In this document: one piece after another, positions 34,161-42,859 of the stretch
Layout: the number at the start of each line of letters is the position of its first letter
Position numbering within the stretch: position 1 is the stretch's first letter
NCBI RefSeq assembly: GCF_003651245.1
Contig: NZ_RAPE01000009.1
Coordinates: forward strand, 1-54,243
Direction of reading: 5' to 3'
From: Roseovarius spongiae
GTDB lineage: Bacteria; Pseudomonadota; Alphaproteobacteria; Rhodobacterales; Rhodobacteraceae
DNA: 54,243 nucleotides
Notes under the pieces: generated by a model
The model's input: only the letters and a program-made list of their open reading frames with translations
What the model was told of the DNA's origin: nothing
The model's database searches: none
Program-made: the position numbers and the translations under genes

Positions 34161-34988
34161 ATGACCACCGCAACGGAAACATTCGAGATGACTGCCGCGC
34201 CGATCCGCATTGATACCGTTCGGCTCAGGGTGCGGGATCTGGATGCCGTTACGTCCTTCTACCGTGATGTTCTGGGGCTGGTGCCGCTGGCAGAAGCCGG
34301 AAGCAGCGTGACGCTGGGCACCGAAGAAACGCCGCTGCTGCATCTTGACGGCGACCCGTCGTTTCGTCCGCGCGATCCCAGGCAGGCGGGTCTGTTTCAC
34401 ACCGCCTTCCTGTTGCCGTCGCGCGGCGATCTGGCCCGCTGGTTCGGCCATGTCACCGAAACGGACACGCGGCTGCAGGGGGCGTCGGATCACATCGTCA
34501 GCGAAGCGCTCTACCTGGCCGATCCCGAAGGCAATGGCATCGAGGTTTATGTCGACCGACCGCCAAGCCAGTGGCGCGATCGCGCGGGCGATATCCGCAT
34601 GGCAACGGACCCGCTGGACCTCAAGGATCTGATGCGCGCGGCGCAAGACCGGACTTGGGCCGGTTTCCCGAAAGGCGGCATCATCGGCCACGTTCATTTG
34701 CAGGTCGGCGACACGAAAGAGGCGGATCGCTTCTATCACGACACGCTCGGCCTCGACATCGCCGCAACCTATCCCGGCGCGAGTTTCTACGGCAGCGGCG
34801 GCTATCATCACCAGCTGGCAGGCAATACCTGGAACAGCCGCGGGGCGGGGCCGCGGGACACCTTCGAGGCGGGCCTGGGCGAAATAACCCTCGGCGTCGA
34901 TCCCTCGGCGCGGCAGGCGATCATGCAGCGCCTTGGCGGCGACCGGGTTGCCGATCCCTGGGGCACCGCCTTCGCGCTGGCGCAGTAA
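34161..34988 (+). CDS. Two-domain VOC (glyoxalase/extradiol-like) protein
   Basis: A 275-residue protein with two vicinal-oxygen-chelate modules: residues about 15-135 (RLRVRDLDAVTSFYRDVLGLVPL to YLADPEGNGIEVYVDRP) and about 170-265 (GHVHLQVGDTKEADRFYHDTLGLDI). It resembles CatE-type catechol 2,3-dioxygenases. In the first module the position of the usual metal histidine is Arg; the second keeps His. AGGAG precedes ATG 34161, and in-frame codons back to 34026 lie inside doxX. Substrate likely a quinol or catechol. Confidence 0.82.
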   Translation: MTTATETFEMTAAPIRIDTVRLRVRDLDAVTSFYRDVLGLVPLAEAGSSVTLGTEETPLLHLDGDPSFRPRDPRQAGLFHTAFLLPSRGDLARWFGHVTETDTRLQGASDHIVSEALYLADPEGNGIEVYVDRPPSQWRDRAGDIRMATDPLDLKDLMRAAQDRTWAGFPKGGIIGHVHLQVGDTKEADRFYHDTLGLDIAATYPGASFYGSGGYHHQLAGNTWNSRGAGPRDTFEAGLGEITLGVDPSARQAIMQRLGGDRVADPWGTAFALAQ

Positions 34989-35027
34989 GGTGCTTTGCGA
35001 ACCTGATAGTAATAAAGGAGACAAGAC

Positions 35028-36005
35028 ATGCTTGTGAATGGAAAATGGGTCGAGGACTGGCAGCCTGTCCAGAAGGCCGATGAACAGGGGCGTTTCGTGC
35101 GCCAGGTTTCGGAGTTCCGGAACTGGATCACAACCGACGGGCGTCCCGGGCCTACGGGCGAGGGTGGTTTCGAGGCCGAGGGCGGGCGGTACCGGCTTTA
35201 TGTCGCGCTGATCTGCCCTTGGGCCTCGCGCACCCTGATCGCGCGCCGCCTCAAGGGGCTTGCGGATCTGATCCCGGTCACGGTAGTCAACCCGACGCTG
35301 ACCGATCAGGGCTGGCGGTTCGGCGGCTATCCGGGCGCGGATGAGGACCCGCTTTACGGGTCGAGATACATGCATGAACTCTATACCCGTGCCGATCCGC
35401 ATGTTTCGGGCCGCGCTACCGTGCCGGTGCTGTGGGACATGAAGCGCGGCGTCATGGTGAACAACGAAAGCGCCGATATCCTGCGGATGTTCGATACCGC
35501 CTTCGAAGCAATCGCCCCGTCAGATATCCGCCTCTATCCTGCCGATTTGTCCGAAGAGATCGACGTGCTGAACAGGCTGGTCTACGAAAATCTCAACAAC
35601 GGGGTCTACAAGGCCGGGTTCGCCTCCAGCCAAGAGGCCTATGACGAGGCCGTCTCGGGGGTGTTCGCGATGCTGGACCAGCTGGAGACGCGCCTCGGTG
35701 ACGGCCGCCCGTATCTGTTCGGCGACAAGCTGACCGAAACCGATATCCGTGCTTTCGTGACGCTCATCCGCTTCGACGCGGCCTATCACGGACTGTTCAA
35801 GACCAACCGCCGGCAAATCGCGGATTACCCGCGCCTTTCGGCGCATATGGAGCGTGTGCTGCGGTTGCCGGGCGTCGCGGAGACGGTCAACATGGATCAC
35901 ATCACGCGAGGCTATTATTCGATCAAGGCGTTGAATCCGACGGGCATCCGGCCGGCCGGCCCGGCGCATGTCCGGCGTTTGCTTGACGTAGTCGCGGCCG
36001 ACTGA
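35028..36005 (+). CDS. Glutathionyl-hydroquinone reductase (Xi-class GST)
   Basis: A 325-residue protein with the Xi-class signature: Cys63 in LICPWASRTL, followed by the GYPGADEDPLYGSRYMHELYTRADPHVSGRATVPVLWD region, NNESADILRMFD, and a helical C-terminal GST domain with LYVALICPWA upstream and TLIRFDAAYHGLFKTNRRQIADYP near 245. These enzymes (YqjG, EcM4) reduce glutathionyl-hydroquinones with glutathione. AAAGGAG precedes the ATG. It fits the operon's theme of quinone detoxification. Confidence 0.9.
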   Translation: MLVNGKWVEDWQPVQKADEQGRFVRQVSEFRNWITTDGRPGPTGEGGFEAEGGRYRLYVALICPWASRTLIARRLKGLADLIPVTVVNPTLTDQGWRFGGYPGADEDPLYGSRYMHELYTRADPHVSGRATVPVLWDMKRGVMVNNESADILRMFDTAFEAIAPSDIRLYPADLSEEIDVLNRLVYENLNNGVYKAGFASSQEAYDEAVSGVFAMLDQLETRLGDGRPYLFGDKLTETDIRAFVTLIRFDAAYHGLFKTNRRQIADYPRLSAHMERVLRLPGVAETVNMDHITRGYYSIKALNPTGIRPAGPAHVRRLLDVVAAD

Positions 36006-36126
36006 CAGCACCTGCTTGCTCGGCATTGAGATCTGCGCGTTATCGCACAGCAGATGTCACATCCTCGCCAATAACGATTTCGCCTCCAAGGCCCATCTTG
36101 GATGCATAAGGACAAAGGAGCCTCTC

Positions 36127-37035
36127 ATGACGTTCAGACCGGTCGCATCCACCAGCAGAGCACAACCCGCACTGGAAGGTGCGGGCGTGCATCTGCAGCG
36201 CGTATTCGGATTCGACGATCCGTCGTTGACCGATCCGTTTCTGATGATGGACGATTTTCGCAACGATGACCCACGGCTTTACTCCAAGGGTTTCCCCTGG
36301 CATCCGCATCGCGGGATCGAAACGATCACCTATGTTCTGGACGGTCAGGTCGAACATGCCGATTCGCTTGGAAACCGCGGCCTGCTCGGCCCGGGCGGCG
36401 TTCAGTGGATGACCGCCGGATCGGGCATCGTGCATCAGGAAATGCCTGCGGGCAACGCCAAGGGCCAGATGCACGGCTTCCAACTCTGGGCCAACCTGCC
36501 CGCATCGCTCAAGATGACGGCGCCGCGCTACCAGGACATTACCGCCTGCGACATCCCCGTCGAGGGCGATGACGACGGCACGGTGGTCAAGGTGATCACT
36601 GGCTCGTTCTGGGGCAAGACCGGCCCGGTGGACGGGATCGCGGCCAATCCGATGCTGCTCGATGTCTCGGTCCCAGCCGGGCGGCGTAAGGTGCTTCCGG
36701 TGGACACGCGGGCCAATGCGCTTGCCTATGTCTTTGCTGGCTCCGGCACGTTCCGCGATGCCAGCGATCCTGTAGGCATCAAGGTTGAAAAGGAATATCG
36801 CGGGACCGAGTTGAACATCCGCGACCTGACCGGAAACCGCACGTTGGTCCGTTTCGGATCCGGCGACGAGATCACGGTTCAGGCTGGCGACGAAGGCATC
36901 CGTTTCCTGCTGGTGACCGGCAGACCGATTCAGGAACCTGTCGCCTGGCATGGCCCCATCGTGATGAACACCCAGAAGGAATTGCGCCAGGCACTCCTCG
37001 AACTGAACAACGGCACCTTCATAAAGCACGCGTGA
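36127..37035 (+). CDS. Pirin family protein
   Basis: A 302-residue bicupin. The first cupin has the metal ligands His59, His61, His103 and Glu105 ([17 protein letters not shown] and GIVHQEMP). Bacterial pirins such as YhhW are quercetin dioxygenases or redox-linked regulators. AAAGGAG lies seven bases before ATG 36127. Fifth gene of the operon. Confidence 0.9.
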   Translation: MTFRPVASTSRAQPALEGAGVHLQRVFGFDDPSLTDPFLMMDDFRNDDPRLYSKGFPWHPHRGIETITYVLDGQVEHADSLGNRGLLGPGGVQWMTAGSGIVHQEMPAGNAKGQMHGFQLWANLPASLKMTAPRYQDITACDIPVEGDDDGTVVKVITGSFWGKTGPVDGIAANPMLLDVSVPAGRRKVLPVDTRANALAYVFAGSGTFRDASDPVGIKVEKEYRGTELNIRDLTGNRTLVRFGSGDEITVQAGDEGIRFLLVTGRPIQEPVAWHGPIVMNTQKELRQALLELNNGTFIKHA

Positions 37036-37082
37036 GGATGCCGCCTGATACGAAAAACCAACCAACTGAAAAGGAAAAGACA

Positions 37083-37676
37083 ATGGCACAGCCCAAGATC
37101 GCAATTATCTTCTACTCGACCTACGGAACCAACCATGCCGTCGCCTTGGCGGCGGCAGAGGCAGCCCGCGACGCAGGCGCAGATGTCCGCCTTCGCCGCG
37201 TTCCCGAGACGGCCCCGAAAGAGGTTGTCGAGACCCAGGACGCCTGGAAAGCGCAGCTGGACAAGATGGGCGATATCCCCGAAGCGACGGCCGACGACAT
37301 GGAATGGGCCGATGGCTATTTCTTCTCGACACCGACCCGGTTCGGCGTGGCCGCCAGCCAGCTTCGGGCCTTCGTTGATACGCTGGGCGGGCTCTGGGGT
37401 GCCGGCAAGCTGGCCGACAAGACCTTCACGGCCACGACGAGCGCCCAGAATCCGCATGGCGGTCAGGAAGCGACCATTCTCAGCCTCTACACGACGGCGA
37501 TGCATTGGGGCGCCATCATTGTCGCGCCGGGTTTTACCGATCAGTCGATCTATGACACCGGCGGCAACCCCTACGGCTTCTCGACCAACGCCAATGGCTT
37601 TGACGATGCCGGCAAGGCGGCAGTGGCCCATCAGGCGAAGCGCCTGGTCGAGATGACCGCAAAGATCACCGGCTGA
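37083..37676 (+). CDS. wrbA: WrbA-like NAD(P)H:quinone oxidoreductase
   Basis: A 197-residue flavodoxin-fold enzyme: FMN-phosphate loop [10 protein letters not shown] (residues 11-20), [26 protein letters not shown] and the [33 protein letters not shown] region typical of WrbA. It reduces quinones by two electrons, avoiding semiquinone radicals. Last gene of the operon, with AAAAGGA upstream; its stop overlaps the end of a convergent small gene. Confidence 0.92.
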   Translation: MAQPKIAIIFYSTYGTNHAVALAAAEAARDAGADVRLRRVPETAPKEVVETQDAWKAQLDKMGDIPEATADDMEWADGYFFSTPTRFGVAASQLRAFVDTLGGLWGAGKLADKTFTATTSAQNPHGGQEATILSLYTTAMHWGAIIVAPGFTDQSIYDTGGNPYGFSTNANGFDDAGKAAVAHQAKRLVEMTAKITG

Positions 37677-38049
37677 TCGAGACGGCAGATCGCGGGCGAT
37701 ATCGCGGCGCAAACCAGCCCGCCCCACCGCCCGCGAAACCGGCCACACGCAGCAAAAATATCAGTTCGTGGGACAAGAAGACTGCTGTTGCGAAGTCGTT
37801 AATGTCGTTTTGCACAAATAAGTTCAGCAGTTTTTTACCCTTCGGCAGGATCAACTGCAACCGGCGGGGCCGTCGCGCACCGCCTCGACCCGGATATCGC
37901 CGGTCTGCAACACCCGGCTGCGGCTGCGCGCGTAGCGACCTTTCACGTTGGCTGCGAGTGGTAAAGCGTGCCGGTAGCTTGGGACTGCCGTCGGTGTAGC
38001 GAATGAGCGCCCCGAGGGGTGCAGTGTCGATGATGGTTATTGCAGACAT
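37666..38049 (-). pseudogene. Probable decayed plasmid gene
   Basis: The first 30 residues (MSAITIIDTAPLGALIRYTDGSPKLPARFTTR) read like the start of a plasmid protein common next to ParB-like genes. The rest of the 127-codon frame (RERSLRAQPQPGVADRRYPGRGGARRPRRL and on) is arginine-rich and unlike folded protein. In a neighbouring frame the stretch GRYARSRSRVLQTGDIRVEAVRDGPAGCS looks more protein-like. A frameshifted or fused relic is the best reading. Confidence 0.45.
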
Positions 38050-38062
38050 GATTCCTCATTCC

Positions 38063-38082
38063 GAATGCGAATATTCGCATTC
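38063..38082. promoter_or_regulatory. 20-bp perfect palindrome (operator candidate)
   Basis: GAATGCGAATATTCGCATTC is fully self-complementary. It lies 13 bp before the start of the decayed gene at 38049 and 67 bp after the ParB-like stop at 38150. It resembles ArsR/BigR-type operators (ATTCG-centred AT palindromes), but no matching regulator is in the window. Confidence 0.55.
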
Positions 38083-38149
38083 ATCCTATTGATATTGTTG
38101 CGTTATAGGGTGATTGGGGGGCGGAATCTCCGCCCCCCGCTGGATCACG

Positions 38150-40333
38150 CTATTCCGCGGCCAGCATCGACACGCTTTCAACAGGCAAGTCATCCGTCAG
38201 GAATGCAGGAAGGTCAGCCTCACTGACGCTGTCGGCCATTTCGGCATCGACATCCGGCCCCTGCCCTTCGGCACGGTCCTCATCGTCCAGCGCCACGAGA
38301 TCGACACGGCGCAGGACCTCGGGCAACCAGCCGCTGCCCTTCAGCAAGCGCTCGGCCTCACTGGCCATCTCGCCTTTCTTCAGGTGATCGAGGAGTTGGG
38401 CAGTCCCCTCCCCCTTGGCCTCACGTACGGCCTCGAGGATGCGGGTCGTGGGCACGCGGTTGAGATAGGTGTCGACCGTCGGCTCCCAGCCTGCCTCGAC
38501 CATATCGAGATCGACTGCCTGTGCCACGAGATCGGAATGCGCCATACGCCGGGTCAGACCGCCAGCAGAGATGCCTGCCCCGTAGGGGTTCACCTTTTCA
38601 TGCAGCGCGTTGACGCCGAAGCTGAGGCAATGCGCCAGCAAGGCCAGCCGACTGCCCTGGTCGAGGACCGTCAGATAGTCCCAGAGCGCTGCATCGTCGC
38701 CAAGCGGCAGATCGGCTTCCCATTCCGCGTGACGCTCGTCGACCAGCTTTGCCACCACGCTGTCCGTCAGATTGGGCGCCTGCGCCGACATGTAGACGTG
38801 ACGCACGGATGCCTCGAGACAGCTTCCCGAAGCAGAGGAGGTGCGGAAGGTGTCCGTCACAAGCTTCAGCAGCAGCAGCGTCAGCGCGACATCCGGCGAG
38901 CGCCCGATCGCTTCACGCAGCGCCAGCGTCCGGTGGGCCGTCAACTCCATGACCAACCGCTCGGGCAGTGGCTTCAACGCCCCGTCATCCTCATCCTCCG
39001 GCAGGTCGCCACCAATTGGCTGGCCACCCGACATGATGACGGTTCCGCCATGAGCGGCACTGGCATGGCCATCGGTGAGATCACGATCAGCCCCCTGCCC
39101 CGCCACCGCAGGATCAGTACCATCCTGGACCGCGGTCTCCTCAACGGGCTCATCCTCTGGTCGCACATACCCGCGATGGACTGCCAGCGCGCCGTAGCGG
39201 TCGAGCGTGACGAAAGCCACTGCCCGTCCGATTTCCAAGGGATCGAAGATCAACGGCCGGGTCTCGATCTTTTCCATCTCCGTTTCCAACACGCCAAGCC
39301 GCGTGTCGATTTCATCGGGGATTTCATCCTGACCCGCGTATTCCTCCTCGAGCGCCCGGTACTCGGCGAGCAGCTTGGCATGGGTCGCATACTGCTCATC
39401 CGTCATAGGTGCCGGATCGCCGGACAAGGACCGCAGGCCGTGGCTGTAGCCGTAGGGCAGGTCAAGTGCTACCTCGATCCACTTCCAGCCCTCAACCGCA
39501 ACCGTCTCAGCCTCGGCTTGAAGTTTGTCCGTCACCAGCCGATCGAGCAGGGCAGGGTCCTCCAACCAACCGCCATCATCGCCCTGGAAGAGGTCATGCA
39601 GCATCGTGCCACCCGCCGCTTCATAGGCATCAACACCCACAAAGATCGCGCGCCGGTCGGAAACCCTGACCGAGGTTTCGGTCAGCATCCTGCGGATCTG
39701 GAATGGCTCCTTGTTCCAGGATGAATTGATCACATCCCAGACCTGAACCTGACGCGCATGATCTGGATTCACGGTGAAAGCCATGAGCTGCTCCAGCGTC
39801 ATGCCATCCTCGGCATAGACCTCAAGCAGGGCAGGGGCGACGGAGGCAAGTTTGAGGCGCTGCTTCACGATCTGCGGCGTCACGAAGAAGGCGGCAGCAA
39901 TCTCTGCATCGCTCTGACCCTTGTCCCGCAGCGCCGCAAACGCGCGGAACTGGTCGAGCGGATGCAGGGCAACGCGCTGCATGTTTTCTGCAAGGGAATC
40001 GTCCTCGGCGAGGATCGCGGACCCCCCATCCCGCACGATGCAGGGAATGGGCGTCGTTTTCGCCAAACGCTTGTGCTTCACCAGCAAGGACAGTGCTTGG
40101 AAGCGACGACCCCCAGCCGGGATCTCGAACTTGCCGGTCTCGGTGCCATCATCACCCAACACGGGCCGCACGCTCAGGCTCTGCAACAAACCGCGGCGGG
40201 CGATGTCGTCGGCCAGTTCCTCGACGGACACGCCAGCCTTGATGCGCCGCCCGTTGGACTGGCTCAGCACCAGCTTGTCAAAAGGGACATCCCGCGAGGG
40301 GGACAGGGTGATTTTCTGGACAGCTTTCGTCAT
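38150..40333 (-). CDS. Large ParB/Spo0J-like plasmid protein (second copy)
   Basis: A 727-residue protein starting MTKAVQKITLSPSRDVPFDKL. The ParB domain spans about residues 10-125, with IPAGGRRFQAL (71-81) and EDDSLAENMQRVALHPLDQ (110-128), then a helix-turn-helix (SDAEIAAAFFVTPQIVKQRLKLA). A coiled-coil region lies near 360-400 and the rest is unassigned. Same architecture as the 26039-28018 protein, but clearly diverged. It lies just downstream of repC and the parS sites, yet RepB is the partition protein here, so its role is more likely gene regulation or plasmid maintenance. Confidence 0.82.
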   Translation of the reverse strand: MTKAVQKITLSPSRDVPFDKLVLSQSNGRRIKAGVSVEELADDIARRGLLQSLSVRPVLGDDGTETGKFEIPAGGRRFQALSLLVKHKRLAKTTPIPCIVRDGGSAILAEDDSLAENMQRVALHPLDQFRAFAALRDKGQSDAEIAAAFFVTPQIVKQRLKLASVAPALLEVYAEDGMTLEQLMAFTVNPDHARQVQVWDVINSSWNKEPFQIRRMLTETSVRVSDRRAIFVGVDAYEAAGGTMLHDLFQGDDGGWLEDPALLDRLVTDKLQAEAETVAVEGWKWIEVALDLPYGYSHGLRSLSGDPAPMTDEQYATHAKLLAEYRALEEEYAGQDEIPDEIDTRLGVLETEMEKIETRPLIFDPLEIGRAVAFVTLDRYGALAVHRGYVRPEDEPVEETAVQDGTDPAVAGQGADRDLTDGHASAAHGGTVIMSGGQPIGGDLPEDEDDGALKPLPERLVMELTAHRTLALREAIGRSPDVALTLLLLKLVTDTFRTSSASGSCLEASVRHVYMSAQAPNLTDSVVAKLVDERHAEWEADLPLGDDAALWDYLTVLDQGSRLALLAHCLSFGVNALHEKVNPYGAGISAGGLTRRMAHSDLVAQAVDLDMVEAGWEPTVDTYLNRVPTTRILEAVREAKGEGTAQLLDHLKKGEMASEAERLLKGSGWLPEVLRRVDLVALDDEDRAEGQGPDVDAEMADSVSEADLPAFLTDDLPVESVSMLAAE

Positions 40334-40442
40334 CAGATTTTCTCCACGACGGGCGCCGGAAGCCACTCTCCCGATCTCACTTCCCGTCACCCTCAAACCA
40401 ACACTCCTTTCCCTCTCGATGATCTGATGGTTGCCAAGAGGC

Positions 40443-40462
40443 GACTTAACAGCTGTTAAGTC
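40443..40462. promoter_or_regulatory. parS-like palindrome 1
   Basis: GACTTAACAGCTGTTAAGTC is a 20-bp perfect palindrome with the repABC parS core TTAACAGCTGTTAA. It lies 40 bp downstream of repC and should be bound by RepB. Confidence 0.85.
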
Positions 40463-40491
40463 AGGCCAACTGAGCACCGACGACGTCGAAA

Positions 40492-40507
40492 CTTAACAGC
40501 TGTTAAG
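40492..40507. promoter_or_regulatory. parS-like palindrome 2, overlapping the repC stop
   Basis: CTTAACAGCTGTTAAG is a 16-bp perfect palindrome; the TAA stop of repC (40503-40505) is part of it. A partial copy, CTTAACAGCTGCG, occurs inside repB near 42361. Confidence 0.85.
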
Positions 40508-41714
40508 CCGCACTTCGCCGATCGATCAAAGCCATGACCATCGGACCGCAAGAGAATTCGCCCGCCGCGGCCTTGGACGTCAGCGCCCGCAAGTATCCAC
40601 CCGGTGACCTGATTTCGGAAAAACGTTCCAGCATGGCCACGACGACGATCGAGGCTTGCTCTGGTCCCATGCAGCGCTGCGCTTCTTCCCAAGCCGAAAC
40701 ACTGATCCCCATGGCCGGCCGTACATGACACGCCGCGTCAAAAAGCTGGTGCCAATGTCGAACGTCGCCCTGATAAAAAGTCTTGAGCGAGGGGCAGCCG
40801 GCGATTACGAGGTGGAGTGGGATTTTCGGCACCCGCCTTGTGTCAGGCTCTTCACCGTCAGCCACAGGCTCACCCGTGTTATCTTCAGCCGCGCGGCCCG
40901 CCACCCCGCCTTTTTCTAAGGCAGGTTCAAGATCTATAGATTCTTTATTTGAATTATGATGGTGATGCTCAAATTGGGCATCATTGGTGTTCATTTCTTC
41001 TGTTTCAGGGCCGTCAATGACATTGCGCGCCTGGTCAAGAAGGGTCTCTAGTTCGGTCCGAAATGCCGACAAATCCTCAAGCGAAAGCTTGCGGCGAAGA
41101 GCGCGGGCTGTGAGGGCGGCCGTGTCGCTGAGATGGTCCCATAGGCCAAGCCCGGGCAGGATCTCCTCGCCGAACTCCGCCAGAGCGGCTAGGTCGCGGC
41201 GCATGAGGCTCACCACCTCCCTCAGTCGCCGCACGCGGTCCTCAGCCTTACGCACAGCCTCTGCGGCCCGTGCAATCTCCTCTGCCCGGCAATAGAGCGG
41301 GGAGAGATCGAAGCCGAAGGCCACGCGATCTTCGCCACGCTTGCGCACATACCGCTTCCCGTTGGGGCTATCGCGCCGCATGAGCAAGCCTGCGTCTACC
41401 AACCGGGCGAGGTGACGGCGCATCGTCGAGCAAGGCATGCCGTTCAGCCGCTCGCAGATCGCCTTGTTGGATGGGAAGACGACCATTTCGGTGTTCCCGC
41501 CAAGCGCATCGTCCGGAAAGAAGCTGAGAAGTCCCTGAAGAACAGTCAGATCGCGCTCGGAAACCCCAAAGGCTGCCTGCGCCTTGGACAGCTCGCGGAG
41601 GAGCTCCCACTTGTTGACGGGCTTGCCTGGAACAGACGCCTCAGGACGCTCGACCACGCGCAGATGGGCGTGCGAAATCGGCCGCATAAACGGCGAAATC
41701 GGTGTGTAATCCAT
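40503..41714 (-). CDS. repC: Replication initiator RepC
   Basis: A 403-residue repABC initiator. The N-terminal winged-helix part (residues about 25-140: FGVSERDLTVLQGLLSFFPDD, FPSNKAICERLNGMPCSTMRRHLARLVDAGLLMRRDSPNGKRYVRK) binds the origin. A low-complexity middle (residues about 240-300, with HHHHNSNKES) is encoded by the AT-rich origin. The C-terminal domain holds MGISVSAWEEAQRCMG and SPGGYLRAL. ATG at 41714 is preferred; a GTG four codons earlier (41726) is possible. Translation is expected to be repressed by the antisense RNA encoded just upstream on the other strand. Confidence 0.95.
   Translation of the reverse strand: MDYTPISPFMRPISHAHLRVVERPEASVPGKPVNKWELLRELSKAQAAFGVSERDLTVLQGLLSFFPDDALGGNTEMVVFPSNKAICERLNGMPCSTMRRHLARLVDAGLLMRRDSPNGKRYVRKRGEDRVAFGFDLSPLYCRAEEIARAAEAVRKAEDRVRRLREVVSLMRRDLAALAEFGEEILPGLGLWDHLSDTAALTARALRRKLSLEDLSAFRTELETLLDQARNVIDGPETEEMNTNDAQFEHHHHNSNKESIDLEPALEKGGVAGRAAEDNTGEPVADGEEPDTRRVPKIPLHLVIAGCPSLKTFYQGDVRHWHQLFDAACHVRPAMGISVSAWEEAQRCMGPEQASIVVVAMLERFSEIRSPGGYLRALTSKAAAGEFSCGPMVMALIDRRSAA
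40918..40995. other. Putative replication origin (oriV) inside repC
   Basis: An AT-rich island within GC-rich repC (AGATCTATAGATTCTTTATT and the following TTGAATTATGATGG stretch). In repABC plasmids the origin lies in such an AT-rich part of repC bound by RepC itself. Assigned by analogy. Confidence 0.6.
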
Positions 41715-41764
41715 GATGTCATTCACGAAGGCAAAATTTCCCTGGCCCGCGAATCGCTTTGCGC

Positions 41765-41793
41765 TTGCGGGAAAGGGGCCAGATCGCTACATT
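41765..41793 (+). promoter_or_regulatory. Promoter of the repABC antisense RNA
   Basis: TTGCGG (41765-41770) and TACATT (41788-41793) with a 17-bp spacer, on the strand opposite to repABC, in the repB-repC gap. Confidence 0.6.
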
Positions 41794-41799
41794 CAGAGG

Positions 41800-41887
41800 T
41801 GCGAAAACTGAAGTTTTGTAGCGGGCTGGTCCCGTGCGAAACCTAAGAAAGGTCTCGTGAAGCTTGCTTCTCGGGGCCTTTTCTTTT
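41800..41887 (+). ncRNA. Counter-transcribed RNA (incompatibility RNA) of repABC
   Basis: It lies in the 200-bp repB-repC gap, antisense to the repABC message, the conserved place of ctRNA/inc-alpha. A promoter precedes it and it ends in a hairpin at about 41849-41880 (AAGGTCTCGTGAAGC against GCTTCTCGGGGCCTT, one mismatch and two wobbles) followed by TTCTTTT. Such RNAs block repC translation and set copy number and incompatibility. Ends are estimated. Confidence 0.65.
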
Positions 41888-41926
41888 CTGCCTGTCTCGT
41901 GCCTCCTTTTTGATTGTTGCTCTTTC

Positions 41927-42859
41927 TCAGTCTTCCGAACGCTTCCAGCGCTCGTGAAGCTCGGCGATCAGCTGCGGGGCGTTGCCCTCAAGCCAGCTGA
42001 CAAAATCGCTCTCCTCAGCCTTCAACTCGAGCTTGAGTTGCTTTCCACGACGTCCGGTCGTGACAGTGGCGGCACCGACCCCCGGAATCACCGTGCCGGG
42101 CCGCCCGCGAGGGCGAGACGAAGATGTGGTCTGTTCGGGCTTCCCTGCAGCAGAGAGGACGGCCAAAAATGCATGATCGGATTTCTCGTCAATACCGCCG
42201 TGGTAAGATGTCTTGGCCTCACCGGCCAAAGCTGCAAGCAGTTCGCGATCGGCATCCGTAGCCCCTAGCAACTTCTTGAGCTCTTCCCACCTGGGCCGCC
42301 CGATGCCCGGAGCGGCACCGATAGCGAGGACCAGGTCCTCCCCAACGGTGCGGACCACGCTTAACAGCTGCGACACTCCTGCCTCGGTCAGATTGAGAAC
42401 CTCGGCAACACCCTTGTTGGTGCGTTCGGATGCGCTCAAATGGTCACCGTCGAGCAAGGCGGCGGCAACAAGCGCACGTTCGATGAAGCTTAGATCCCGC
42501 CGCTCCTGGTTCTCTAACAGCTGATCGCGAAGCGCCTGATCGCCCTCCATCTCTGTGACAATGGCGCGGACCTTGATTCCAAGTTCTCTGCAAGCTTCCA
42601 GCCGACGACGGCCATAGATCAGGCTGTAGCGATCACCCTCAAGCGGCCGGACGAGGATTGGTACTCGCTGTCCGTTCTTGGAAATCGACGCCTTGAGGCC
42701 TTCAGTCTCGATCTGCAGCCGGTCATCGAGGCGACCTGTGGTCTCGATTTGGTCAGGCTCAATTTCAAAGACGCCGCCGCGCAGCCTGCGCCCCTCAAGA
42801 GCGTCGGGCGCGTTGCGCAGTGTCTGCAGTGGCAGTCCCAGTTTAGGCTTTCTTGCCAT
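41927..42859 (-). CDS. repB: Plasmid partition protein RepB
   Basis: A 310-residue ParB-family protein of repABC type, starting MARKPKLGLPLQTLRNAP. The ParB domain (about residues 45-130) has VPILVRPLEGDRYSLIYGRRRLEACRELG and DQLLENQERRDLSFIERA; the helix-turn-helix follows (SASERTNKGVAEVLNLTEAGVSQLLSVVRTVG). It should bind the parS palindromes at 40443 and 40492 and work with RepA ATPase. It overlaps repA by 17 bp. Confidence 0.94.
   Translation of the reverse strand: MARKPKLGLPLQTLRNAPDALEGRRLRGGVFEIEPDQIETTGRLDDRLQIETEGLKASISKNGQRVPILVRPLEGDRYSLIYGRRRLEACRELGIKVRAIVTEMEGDQALRDQLLENQERRDLSFIERALVAAALLDGDHLSASERTNKGVAEVLNLTEAGVSQLLSVVRTVGEDLVLAIGAAPGIGRPRWEELKKLLGATDADRELLAALAGEAKTSYHGGIDEKSDHAFLAVLSAAGKPEQTTSSSRPRGRPGTVIPGVGAATVTTGRRGKQLKLELKAEESDFVSWLEGNAPQLIAELHERWKRSED

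Noticed and set aside
41881..41926. Pyrimidine-rich tract after the ctRNA hairpin as a second terminator
   Set aside because: No second stem is present; the T-rich tract is accounted for by the ctRNA terminator and the repB 3' end.
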